Position numbers and translations under genes: made by a program. Source: Stenocarpella maydis (lineage: Eukaryota > Ascomycota > Sordariomycetes > Diaporthales > Diaporthaceae). From it: 64,000 nt of DNA. The first letter of the stretch is position 1; the number at the start of each line of letters is the position of its first letter. The stretch is from NCBI GenBank assembly GCA_002270565.1, contig NQMI01000010.1, positions 422,661 to 486,660 of the forward strand, read 5' to 3'. The notes beneath the pieces were generated by a model. The model had not been told where the DNA came from. It did no database searches and worked only from the letters and a program-made list of their open reading frames with translations. Below, piece after piece: positions 33,633-44,590 of this stretch.

Positions 33633-35289
33633 CTGTGGTCTGGCCGTGTTGGGCCTCGAGTCTCAAATCCGGGCCTCGGCTGGATCATGTGCACGGTTGG
33701 GGGGGGGGGATCTGACGACCTGGATGGATGGGAACGAGTGCTGTCGGGCCAGACACCCACGTTACATATATAGGACAGATGCGCAGGGCCGACGACCAAG
33801 GGTGAGACGGGCGCAGAGGGGTGACGAAAGAGAGGAGCCGCAGGCCAGGGAGTCAAGAGTCCAGACCGTCCGAGGCTGGACGACAGGCCCGGAACCCTAG
33901 CGGGATGATGTCTCTGCGTATGTAGTACCCAGGCCTGGCCACCAGGCAGACTCGGACATGTGATCAAGGCGCCCCGAGATGTTCCTGCCATGGCCAAACT
34001 GGGGCCTTGGCGGAACAAGCCCTCGGATACATGCTCAGGCCTGGGCACTCGGCAAAAGACCGCGCGTCTCGAGCCATGGCTGCCAGTACGGAGCAGTGTA
34101 GTTGGCCACCGGCCGGACAGGCAGCGAGACCCGGGAGAGACGTCAGAACTCAAACCCTCGCCAGCAGGCTTTCTCCGGGCAGAGAACCCTGGGTATATGG
34201 GGGTTTCCATATCTCGGTCCGCCCAGGCCAGTTGTGTTCGGTCTCAATCCGAGCGAGCAACACCGAGACGGTCCTGCGGACCTCCGATATCTCGACTGCT
34301 GCGCCAGTGCGCCTGGGAGATGGAGACCAGTGGGCGGCCGGTACATAACGTACATGTCGTGTAGATGTTATGTGTCGTCGCCGCATGGTGTGAGTCGCCT
34401 GATCTGAGCCACCAGGATATAGGGAACACCCCCCCCCCCCCTTTCTGAGCCCCAGTTTCCCCAGGAAACAGCGAGAAGGGAGCCAGGGCCTGCATTGCTG
34501 GCTGCGTCGGGAGGAAGCTGTCAGGAAGCGTCAGGCATATCATGACAGGGCTGTGGTTCGGCCAAGTTCCGGCCGCGCTGGCTGACTGGCTGACTGGACG
34601 TGGGCCCCACACCGATGTGATAACGGGGTGGTGGGTCGGCATGACGGGTTTTTGTGAGGAATTCTCTCTCCCCGGCATGCACAAGCAACGCCTCCCAACA
34701 CCTTCACCCCCAAAAGACGCGGGCCCGCGACGAAGCCACACCACCCAGACCACCCAGACCACCCAGACCGCGCGCCCTCTGTGTGAAATCCTGGGGTTCA
34801 TCAAGCCCACGCTGTCGCACGCCACCTCCACTCTGCGCCTCGCTGCCGCTCCCCTCCCCCAGCCCCAGCCCTCCTTGCCTCCATCTGGGGTTAGCTCCCT
34901 GCATCCTCCTCTCGCGAGACGCTCTGCTTGGCTCGCTGCCGACTCGCCTGTCCCATCCGGTCCTGACAGACACAAACTGTGCCATTTTCTTATTATACTT
35001 TTTCTTCTTCCCCCCCTCTTTCCCACACCCGCCACCCCCCGGGCCTGCCTCCGTGGCCTTCGTGGGCGCTTGCCTGCTCTAGTGTAGGCGAGCCAGCAGC
35101 ATCCATCGAAACCCCCCCCCCCCTCCCCCAAAAGAGGGCTCAGCTCGGCGGGAGTCGCCCGAGTATTCGGTCGGTACTCGTGCGGTCTGGACACGGCCAT
35201 CCAGCTGGAGTCTGGAGGATAACACGCAGGCCCCGGTCCACTGCTGCCCCAGGGGCTTGGTGCCCGTCGCTCGCTTCTGGCGGCCCAGT
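33633..35289. promoter_or_regulatory. Divergent intergenic region between hydrolase and MFS genes
   Basis: Both flanking genes are transcribed away from this 1.66-kb region, so it should hold both promoters. It contains a poly-C run at about 34430-34442, three copies of CCACCCAGA at about 34740-34768, and a long pyrimidine-rich stretch (34960-35140) just upstream of the transporter, a frequent feature of fungal core promoters. No binding site could be assigned. Long open frames here are on GC-rich antisense sequence and look accidental. Confidence 0.5.
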
Positions 35290-36978
35290 ATGCCGTCGTC
35301 AAGCTCCCTGTCCGAGTCCCTGAGGGGTCCCTATAACTGGTACTACATCCTCACCATCGTCGTCATCGGCTGTGGTTCCATCCCCAAGGGTTACGACGAG
35401 GGTGGCTTCAGTGCCGCCGTAGGCCTGAGGTCCTTTAAGGATGACTTCTACCTCAACCCCGGGAGGTGGGTGGACGACCCCTCCGGCCTCGCCAGCAGGA
35501 AGGCCAACATCACCTCCTTTGGCGTCCTGGGCGCCGCCATCGGCTCCTTGGTAGCCTCAGCCCTCACCGACCGGCTGGGCCGGCTCAGGTGCTGGCAGAT
35601 GCTGGTCCTGCTGTACATGAGCGGCTATGTGATGCAGATCTTCTCGACCGGAATCTACGGCTTCCTCCTCTTCGCCCGCATATGGGGCGGCCTGGGCGCA
35701 GGCGGCCTGACCGTCGTCGGCCCGTTGTACCTCTCCGAGATAGCACCTGCAAAGAGTCGTGGCATGATCGTCAGCGTCTCCATGGTCTTCCTGCTGACTT
35801 TCCTGTCCCTCGGTTAGTGGCCCTGAACCTTGTGTGGCCTGTTCTCCCCCAAGGCTAACCTTGCACCCGCAGGCTTCTTCATCAACTATGCTGCCAGTGT
35901 CACCATGCAGGACTACCGTCCGCAGTACCGGCTGGTGATTGCCGTCCCCCTCATCCCAGTTGGGCTAGCCCTCATCACATCCCTCTTCATTTCGGACACG
36001 CCCAGGTGGCTTGCCTCGGAGGGTCGGGGGGATGAGGCCCTGGCCGTCCTGGCCAGGCTCAGGAGCAAGAGCAACGATGACCTTGAGCTCCAGGCCGAGT
36101 TTGCCGAGCTGCAACAGCAGATCCGGTCCAAGGAGAAGCTGGCCGGGGTTGCCACGTGGGAGCTCGTCAGGGAGATCTCCAGGACGCCGTCCTACCGCAA
36201 GCGCTTCCTGCTGGCCATCGCCATGCAGACCGTAGCGCAGTGGTCCGGCGGCAACGGTATTACCTACTACATCCCACAGATATTCGAGTACGCCGGCGTG
36301 ACCGGCGACAGCAAGTCCCTCATCACCTCCGGGGCCTACGGGATCGTGAAGCTGGTGTTCACCATGATCTTCACCTGGGGCCTGATCGACGTCATCGGCC
36401 GCCGGCGGTGCTTCATCACCGGGCTGACCTTGCAGCTCGTCACGCACGTGTACATGGCCATCTACACCGGCCTGTGGGTCTACAACGGGGAGATCAACAC
36501 GCCCGCCTCGGACGTCGCCATCGCGAGCGTCTTCGTCTACGCCGTGGGCTGGTCCATCGGCCTGTGCACCGTGCAGTACCTGTATGGCACCGAGATCTTC
36601 CCCACGCGCATCCGCAGCGTCTGCTACGCCGTCATCATGGCCGTGCACTGGCTGTTCCAGTTCGCCATCGTCAGGGTCACGCCGAACCTGTTTGTGAGCC
36701 TGAACATCTGGGGTGCGTACGTCTTCTGGGCGTGCATCTGCGCGGTCGGGCTCGTCGGGCTGGGGATATGGGCCCCTGAGACCAAAGGGGTACCCATGGA
36801 GAGGATGGAGGAGCTGTTTGCCGGCCACTGGTGGCTGGGCTGGAAGGCAAAGGTCGACCTGGACTCGAGCGACACGCAGACCCTCAGGAGGTCGAGGCCG
36901 TCCTCGCCCCTGGATATGGAGAGGGGGAAAGAGACCGAGGCGGGCTCGCCTGGTGGCCCGTTCGGAAGACCAACATAG
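35290..36978 (+). CDS. MFS sugar-porter family transporter
   Basis: Two exons (35290-35812, 35873-36978; 60-nt intron) encode 542 residues with about 12 membrane spans. Sugar-porter marks are DRLGRLR in the loop after helix 2, YLSEIAPAKSRG before helix 5, GNGITYYIPQIFEYAG in the helix 7 area, DVIGRRRC in the loop after helix 8, and PETKG after helix 12. Such proteins carry hexoses, disaccharides or related polyols/acids across the plasma membrane by proton symport. The substrate is not readable from sequence. The ATG at 35290 is the first in frame after a pyrimidine-rich leader. It is transcribed divergently from the amidohydrolase gene, which may supply or use the same pathway (inference). 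Confidence 0.93.
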
Positions 36979-38219
36979 GGTGAGACATGTGGCCACTATT
37001 ACTATTTTGACCTAGGAAGGGGTAACCCTTTGACTTTGTAATTAGAACAATAGACTTTGTTTCAATGTGACTATGAGACTGCTTGCATGGTGAGTAGGGG
37101 TCAACTTCCCTTCACTGCTCAGGAATATCTAGATCCTCCGGACACCATCCACGTCCGTCTGTCAGACCATATCATCTGTGATTATCTCAGGCCCACCACC
37201 ACCCTTTTGCTCTCCTGAGATGCAATCTTGTCCCCAGAAAGAGCGCCATCCGCCGGGGGTGGAATTCAAGGCATAGCGCATACTTTCTCTTGCCTACGCG
37301 AAGTTCCTCGGCAAACGCTAAGGGCTGATTTAATACTCAATTCTCATGGTGCTATGAAACCTCGGGAGTCTTTTCTACTGAACAAGCTATAAAAAAGAGG
37401 AGTCAAAAATTTTTCGTTTCATTGTCGGCGAGTCCTTGGGTCACGGCACCTAGGTGTTATGAATGCGAGAATCGTGGGAGTGGGTGTTGTAGGAGTATAT
37501 ACATGGGTGCTATAGGTGTAGGTTATGATGTTATAGGTGTGAGACTCATGGGTGTGGGCATAGGTATTGGGTATGCTTTAGTTAATGGGTATCTCATTCC
37601 CTTGATTTGTGCTTATTATAACTGCTATATATATTACATGACTCTGCTGATGTATAGATACTTGTAGAATTGGTACCAGTCTTATAGCCCATGAGGTTAA
37701 TGATAGATGAATGCTTAAATCATGGAATGTGGTAAACATACTTTGGGCTCATGTACTCCCGGGAGGGCAATTACACGGACCCGGAAGACGGCAGTAGTGA
37801 AAACCGGGCCGTTTCGGCGTGCCGATTGGGCTCCACTCTTGTTCCGAAGTGCCGCGAGTACCCGGCGCCCCGACCGATTACGTGAACCTGTCGTATTTCG
37901 ACAGTGAGGTTCGGGCCTGTAGGCGGATGGAACAAAGACGGGAACTGTTGACAAGCGTCGCTGCAACTGTAGGTGAGTTTGCTATTATTAATACACTCCG
38001 TAGTCTCCATCCCCTCAGGGCATTGCCGTCCCGTGCTTGCACCATGCCGGTATCGCATCGCAACACTTGTGGCTTTGGGTATAACCCGTACAAGCAGCCC
38101 TGCCCCAGCCCGAGCCAGCCGCTGACCAGACGTGATAGCTCATCACTGACTGACGTTGACACCTGCCTGCTCGAAGCTGTGCGAGATTAAGACCACTATA
38201 GTCTAGGAGCCACTGCGTC
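36979..38219. other. Intergenic region with a degenerate G/T-rich tract
   Basis: Contains the 3' flank of the first MFS gene and the promoter of the NmrA-like gene. Between about 37465 and 37580 the plus strand has imperfect GGTGT/GGTAT reiterations (such as TGGGTGTTGTAGG and ATAGGTGTAGG), probably a decayed minisatellite. No gene recognised. Confidence 0.5.
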
Positions 38220-39261
38220 ATGGCTCCCCTCAAAGCATCCAACATTCTGATCTTCGGAGCCACGGGCTTCATCGGCACCTTCATCACGGACAAGATTATC
38301 GCCGCACAGCCCGCCTTCAACCACATCACCATCTTCACCTCCACAAACACGGCCAACACCAAGGGCGACCTGCTGGACAAGTGGAAGAGGGCCGGCAACG
38401 TGACGGTCGTCACGGGCGACGTCGAGTCCGAGGCCGACGTGTCCGCGGCCTATCGAGACAACAACATCGACACGGCCATCAGCGCATTTGGCCGCGGCGC
38501 GCTCGCCAAGCAGGTCGACCTGATCCGGTGGGCGGACCAGTCGGGCAGGGTGAAGTGGTTCTTCCCGTCAGAGTACGGCACGGACATCGAGTACGGCCCG
38601 CAGAGCGCGGGCGAGAGGCCGCACCAGCAGAAGCTCAAGGTGCGCAAGTTCATCCGCGAGGAGGTCAGGGACCTGCAGGTCACGTATGTGGTGACGGGGC
38701 CCTACTTCGAGTCGTGGGTCGGCCGCCCCGAGGGCGTGGGCGTTGCGCCCGGGTTCGACGTGCAGAAGAGGGAGGCGTGGCTGGTCGAGGCGGATGGGAG
38801 GATTGGGTTCACGACGATGCCTGAGTGAGTCTCTTCGAGCATTGGGTTCCCCACGAGCAAGGCTCTTGCTGTCTTGATCTTCACACTGACTGACGGACTC
38901 ACCCACCGGTACAAGTGTCGGCAAGCTGGTGGTTGCAGCCCTGCGGCACCCAGAAGCCGCCGCCGGGAGGGCACTCAAGGTGAACTCGTTCGAGGTGACT
39001 CCGAACCAGGTGCTCGCAGAGTACGAGAAGCAGACGGGGGCCAAGTGGACGGCGCACCACGTCAGGCTTGACGAGCTCAGGCACGAGGAGAAGAAGCAGT
39101 GGGACGAGGGCAATGCAACAGCCACGGTCCTGACGCTGAGGCGTATCTGGGCGGAAGGGGGCACTCTCTACGAGAAGACGGACAACGAGGCCATCGGGGT
39201 AAAGCCAGGGGACACGGAGGCCCTGGAGGTCATCCTGAAGAGGATTCTCGAGGCACAGTGA
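38220..39261 (+). CDS. NmrA-like / isoflavone-reductase-like NAD(P)-binding protein
   Basis: Two exons (38220-38824, 38916-39261) encode 316 residues. A Rossmann start ILIFGATGFIGTF at residues 9-21 supplies the GxxGxxG dinucleotide site. Next come the typical SAFGRGALAKQVDLI and WFFPSEYGTDIEYGP segments of the fungal isoflavone-reductase-like/NmrA group. The C-terminal half (exon 2) has the substrate-binding-side helices. Family members are either NAD(P)H-dependent reductases of aromatic or phenylpropanoid-like substrates or redox-sensing regulators. The sequence does not decide between the two. The splice join rebuilds MPDVGKLVVAALRHP. It is on the same strand as both flanking MFS genes. 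Confidence 0.9.
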
Positions 39262-39759
39262 GCTAGGCCACTGTGGCTTGCAGACCGAAACAGACAGATA
39301 GCACATGCAATTGGCACGAGGCCAAGACTCGCAACGAGCTCCTGCTTCTACACGGCGCGGTGATTGATTGATAACGGCATGCCATGGTTGAGGAGGGGCT
39401 CTTTCTTCAGCGATCTTATCGTGGGAGAGTAGTGATTCAGGTGTGCCTGGCTCCTGCGTCGGGATCCGCCAAGCCGCTCGAGCGCTGCGGGGCCAAGCAA
39501 CAACACCCAACACCCCCCGGGAAACGTCAACCACGCGTCAGTTGCGTGGCGGGCAACACCCAGACGACGCCAGCTACCTCCTCACCTAAACTAGTCCTCT
39601 GGCATGGGCAGTCACCACGCGTCCCTCAACCACCCCCAACAGTGCTATCATGCTGTCCTAGCCTGCCTGATAGCTTCGAATATCCATCACTCAATACCGA
39701 CACCTCAGCAGTACTCCACCCCTTTCCATCTCCCGCGGCCGTCCTCCTTGACGACAGCC
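39262..39759. other. Intergenic region upstream of the second MFS gene
   Basis: About 500 bp with no gene. The right part is C-rich and is presumably the promoter and leader of the second transporter. Confidence 0.55.
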
Positions 39760-41382
39760 ATGCCAGGCTCCGGGTGGCTGGGCCAGTTTGCTCACCATGT
39801 CTCGCCGTACCTCGTCCTGCTGATATCCGTCGCGGCTTTCGGCCCATTCCAATTCGGCTATCACTTGGTACGATACACATCTCGCAGCCAGCCCTCTTCC
39901 TCGGCCTTGGCTCGTTCTTCAGCTGACTCCCTGCACATCTAGTCCGAGCTGAATGCCCCACAGAACGTCATCACTTGCGAGGACGACAATGCCGCGCCCT
40001 CCAGTGCCCTCGGCCGCGTCGCGGCCGGATTATCGAGCTACACCTTTGCCAGGGAGAAGGGCGCATGCGAGGGCATCCCCATGAGCGAGCCAACCTTCGC
40101 AATAGTATCTTCCATCTTCACCATCGGCGGCCTGGTCGGTGCCCTCGCATCCGGGCCCATAACCTCAAGGAAGGGCCGCTGGCTGGCCATGCAGATTACC
40201 GCCATCACCTTTGTCTTCGGCGCCACCATTGAGGCGCTGGCCGGTGCCGCCTGGGTCATGGCACTTGGGCGCTTCATCTCCGGGCTCGGCTCCGGCGCGA
40301 GCACCGTCATCGTGCCCCTCTACATCTCCGAGGTGGCCCCGCCCGCTGAGAGGGGTTTCTTCGGCGCCTTTACGCAGATCAGTTGCAATACGGGGATTCT
40401 GACCGCCCAGGTGCTGGGCTACTTCTTGAGCCATGGCGCCGCCTGGCGTTGGATCCTGGGCATCAGCGGCATCATCGCCGCCGCCCAGATCCTGCTCACC
40501 TTCCTCATTCCCGAGAGTCCCGCCTGGATCGCCACGGTCAAGGGCGACGTCGTGGCCGGCAGGAGGATCCTGCAGCGCATCCGGGGGCGCAATGTCGACA
40601 TCGACAACGAGGTTGCGCTCTGGGGCGCCGGCGATGGGAAGAATGTGACTGGCGAGGAGACGGGCCTGCTGCAGCCGCCAGAGGGAGGTGCCTCGCTGGT
40701 CCCGGAGAACGACGAGGCCCGGCACATCGGGGTCATCCAGGCGCTCAGGGACCCTCTTTACCGGCCTGCTATGATCGTGGTAATGGGGGTCATGTTTGCC
40801 CAGCAGCTGTGCGGCATCAACTCGATAGTGATGTACTCGGTCGCGCTCCTCAACGGCCTGCTGCCCCTGAGCTCCATCCTGCTTACCATCCTCGTCTCGG
40901 CCGTCAACCTGGTCATGACCGCGGCCTGCTCGCCGCTCCCGGACAAGTGGGGCCGCAAGACATGCCTGCTCGTCTCCATTGCTGGCCAGGGAGCCTCGTC
41001 GCTCGTCCTCGCCATCTCTATCCTTACGGGCTTCAAGATCGTGTCCGCCCTCGCGGTCGCCACCTTCGTGGGCTTCTTCGCGGTCGGGCTAGGCCCGGTG
41101 CCGTTCATCCTCGCGTCAGAGCTGGTGGGTCAGGAGGCCGTCGGCGCGACGCAGAGCTGGTGTCTGGCTACTAACTACACGGCTACCTTCCTTGTGGCGC
41201 AGTTCTTCCCCATCGTCAATACCGCGCTGAACAACTGGCTGGGCGGCCGCGGCGGATGGGTCTACTTCATATTCGCCGGCTTTGCCGCTCTCTTTGCCCT
41301 GTTCATCTCGACCAAGGTTCCCGAGACGAAGGGCATGGAGAACGCCGATGAGGTTTGGGGGAGGACCAGGCGTTTGGACTGA
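39760..41382 (+). CDS. MFS sugar-porter family transporter (Vps73/GLUT-like group)
   Basis: Two exons (39760-39867, 39943-41382) encode 515 residues. The first helix ends in FGPFQFGYHL and continues after the intron with SELNAPQNVITC. It then shows IPMSEPTFAIVSSIFTIGG and GPITSRKGR, the arrangement of the GLUT-like fungal transporters related to yeast Vps73/YBR241c. Further marks are VPLYISEVAPPAERG, LCGINSIVMYS and PETKGMENADEVW at the C-terminus. About 12 membrane spans. In yeast this group is vacuolar or poorly characterised, so location and cargo remain open. It follows the NmrA-like gene by about 500 bp on the same strand and ends about 290 bp from the convergent racemase-like gene. Confidence 0.92.
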
Positions 41383-41670
41383 TGAAGCTGATCAGGGTGC
41401 GTAGTTGAGGTTGACCTACGAAACGAGTTATTCCTTGGGACTGAACCCCCCACCACACCCCCCTCCTTCAGTGGCTACTATAGTACACATTAATGATACG
41501 GGACCCCAAGACGTGTTGGCCTGTGTAAACAACCCTCCCAGCTGCCGCACATACAAATGTATGGCGCAGAATACGGTGCTACAGGCAAAGGCCCCGTGGA
41601 TGTATGCAGATGCCTCAGTGAATGATGCAATACCCACGATGTACAACTGTGTATAAGCGTAAACTGCATC

Positions 41671-42463
41671 TTAGGAGGCTTGGAACATCTTCTTGTTCTG
41701 GACCATCTGCTCGAGCACGCCGACGCCGGCCCTCACCCCATCAACCACGTACACATCCTTAGCCGCATGCTCGCCCAGTGTCTCCCTCACAGCCGTACGA
41801 ATCACGTCCTCCAGGCCGGCCATGCCGCCGCAGCCCATAAGGATACAGTCCACCGACCCGCAGGCCAGTAGACGCTGTGTGGCCGCCTTGAGCTTCCCCC
41901 GGATGACCTCTGGGGGCACGTCGCCGTGGAAGTCGCCGGCCACCAGCCCGGTGGACTGCACGCCGAGGAAGCTGCCGGTGCCGGCGCCGAGGAAGGACGC
42001 GACGGCGTCGGCCAGGTGGGCCTCCCAGAACTTGCCCGTGGTGACGATGCCCCAGCCGGACCCGGGCGTCACGAGCGGCAGCGACGCGAGCACACTGGCC
42101 TCGAAGATACCGGTCACGGGCAGGCCCGGGAGGTGAGACTGGATCTGCTCGACCAGGGTGTGCTTGCTGTAGCAGGCCACGAGGACGCCGTCGTAGTCCC
42201 CGAGGAGGTTTGTCGCCTTCAGGTTGGCCCACACGACCTCGGTGCTGGCCTTGATGTCCTGGGCGTCATCGATGCTCGCTGGGCTCTCCTGGGGCGCAGT
42301 GTACATTGTGATCTCCATGGACTGTGGGGGAGGCGTCAGTGTGTGTTGGCTCTGGGTGCCAGAGAGAGGAGATGGTCTGTAGCACTGTGACGAGCATGGG
42401 ACGTCCAAGACACTGGCTCAACAACATCTCTTGAGGAAACCATACCAGACTTCGAGCAACCAT
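41671..42463 (-). CDS. Asp/Glu/hydantoin-racemase-like protein with doubtful N-terminus
   Basis: The main frame (from about 42320 down to 41671) shows ITMYTAPQESPASIDD, DGVLVACYSKHTL with the first catalytic Cys, and CILMGCGGMAG with the second Cys, as in the yeast Dcg1/hydantoin-racemase group acting on allantoin-type or amino-acid substrates. The usual N-terminal NPNSS motif is not present. A start at 42463 (MVARSLVW) resembles the family start but lies in another frame. A good branch plus acceptor (CTGACGCCTCCCCCACAG) ends at 42318, so an intron is likely, yet every donor I can pair with it gives an incomplete N-terminus. The gene may therefore be damaged at its 5' end or mis-assembled. 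The catalytic cysteines are intact. Confidence 0.65.
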
Positions 42464-43197
42464 ATCTGGAGCAGGCTGTGGATTACCCCGCCGTATTGAG
42501 CTGTCTCGGCTTGTCCCATCTCCAGCTTTCGAAATTTTGCCAGACCATCATCGCGGTGCTAGGAGATATTTTCTTTCCATACATGTGATAAATCCATGGA
42601 CCTGATTGCTGTTTCCATACCGTGGGTCATGTCATGAGAGGAGTTGGGGTTGATGACGAGAAGGCGGATATTCCTCCGTAAAAGTCGGGTGGTCATCTTG
42701 CAAGCACCCTAGGCAGATAACTTGTGTATGAGAATATGTACGATTCCGAACAAGGTACAGGAGAGAGGACGGAGCCCGAGTGTTGGTGACGAAGTAAAGT
42801 TTGGGTCACTCTTCAACACTTGGGGACTGTAAGTGGGACCTGCCGAGATGTGCTTGATGAGGAAGGTGGGGTCGTTTAGCTGGGGGCCTGCGCCACTGGA
42901 GAAGTGCTGCAGCCTGCAAGCCACAGAGGGACAGAGGCCAGCTCCTGTCCCCTGCTGGTGCCTCACTTGCTGACGATTGCACTGGCATCGGCATCAGCGT
43001 GGCATCGGCTCTCCCCTGAAGGCACCCCACTCCTGCGACCGCCGACCGTCATTGCCAGCTACACCAACCATCGTGAGCTCCCAACACGACTACCATCGCC
43101 TCCGACTCCGACACTGACCCCCTTCGAACCACCGCCACAGGTGCCCTGAAGCCCTCCTTGATCTGATCCGGCCTCGAGCCTCACCGTCACCGTCGAG
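42464..43197. promoter_or_regulatory. Divergent region between the racemase-like gene and arp2
   Basis: About 730 bp from which both flanking genes are transcribed outward. The last 150 bp before the arp2 start is C-rich. No specific site recognised. Confidence 0.45.
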
Positions 43198-44590
43198 ATG
43201 GCCAACCCTCCTCCCATCGGTATGCCACCCCCCTTCTGCTCCCAACCCCGGTGGTGGCTGAGCCCCAGGCTGCGAGTCCCAGCAGCGACGCATTGTCCAG
43301 CCACTGCCTGCGCTTGCCGCCCATAACTGACACGCTCCTTCACGCTCGTCTAGTCCTCGATGGCGGTACCGGATTCCTCAAGGTCGGCTATGCCGCCCAA
43401 AACTTCCCCGAGTTCCAGTACCCCTCCATCGTGGGCCGACCGATCCTGCGTACCGAGGAGAAGGGCGCCGGCGAGAGCGATCTGGTCATCAAGGACATAA
43501 TGTGCGGTGACGAGGCCGCCGCCGCCCGCACCATGCTGCAGATATCCTACCCCATGGAGAACGGAATCGTCAAGAAGTGGGACGACATGCAGCACCTGTG
43601 GGACTACACCTTTAACGAGAAGATGAAGGTCGACACCACCGGGCGCAAGATCCTGCTGACGGAGCCGCCAATGAACCCTCTCAAGAACCGCGAGCAGATG
43701 TGCGAGGTCATGTTTGACCGCTACAGCTTCGGCGGTGTCTACGTTGCCATCCAGGCCGTGCTGGCCCTCTACGCACAAGGTATGTTGTCAGCCCCGTGAG
43801 GTCGGGAGTCGCTAGGTCAATCCACGTCGGCAGATCCTCATAATCGCACCACCGCACAGGTCTCAGCTCCGGTGTCGTGGTCGACTCGGGCGACGGCGTC
43901 ACCCACATCGTCCCCGTCTACGAGTCCGTCGTCCTCAACCACCTGACGCGCCGGCTCGACGTCGCCGGCCGGGACGTCACCCGCAACCTCATCGCCCTGC
44001 TCCTGCGCAGGGGCTACGCGCTCAACCGGACGGCCGACTTCGAGACTGTCCGCCAGATCAAGGAGAAGCTGTGCTACGTGAGCTACGACCTGGAGCTGGA
44101 CAAGCGCCTGAGCGAGGACACCACGGTGCTGGTCGAGAGCTACACCCTGCCCGACGGCCGTGTCATCCGCGTCGGCAGCGAGCGTTTCGAGGCCCCAGAG
44201 TGTCTGTTCCAGCCCCACCTGGTCGACTGTGAGCAGCCGGGCATGGCCGAGTTCCTGTTCAACACGATCCAGGCCGCGGACGTGGACGTGCGCTCGAGCC
44301 TGTTCAAGGCCATCGTGCTGTCGGGAGGTAGTAGCATGTACCCGGGGCTGCCGTCGCGGCTGGAGAAGGAGATCAAGCAGCTGTGGCTGACGCGGGTGCT
44401 AAACAACAACCCGGAGCGGCTGAGCAAGTTCAAGGTCAGGATAGAAGATCCGCCAAGACGGCGACACATGGTGTTCCTGGGAGGTGCGGTGCTGGCCAAC
44501 ATCATGGCCGACAAGGAAAGCATGTGGATCACCAAGCAGGAGTGGGAGGAGCAGGGCACCAGGGTGCTGGAGAAGCTGGGCCCAAGGTAA
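43198..44590 (+). CDS. arp2: Actin-related protein 2 (Arp2), Arp2/3 complex subunit
   Basis: Three exons (43198-43219, 43354-43779, 43860-44590) encode 392 residues, the normal Arp2 length. Exon 1 is only 22 nt and joins to give [21 protein letters not shown]. Arp2-specific sequence includes [33 protein letters not shown], the phosphate-2 loop [12 protein letters not shown], and the C-terminal [24 protein letters not shown] (read in parts). It pairs with Arp3 as the nucleus for branched actin filaments at cortical patches and hyphal tips. The actin fold's two nucleotide loops are both intact. Upstream is the divergent racemase-like gene; downstream is a 2-kb spacer. Confidence 0.97.

Noticed and set aside
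34244..35302. A 352-codon minus-strand frame in the divergent promoter region
   Set aside because: Gly/Arg/Trp-rich accidental frame crossing poly-C tracts and promoter sequence; no domain.
35965..36996. A 343-codon open frame antisense to the first MFS gene
   Set aside because: Same GC-bias shadow effect; the plus strand clearly encodes the transporter.
41428..41646. 72-codon minus-strand frame downstream of the second MFS gene
   Set aside because: Lies in the convergent 3' region, has no domain and is most likely UTR sequence of the neighbouring genes.
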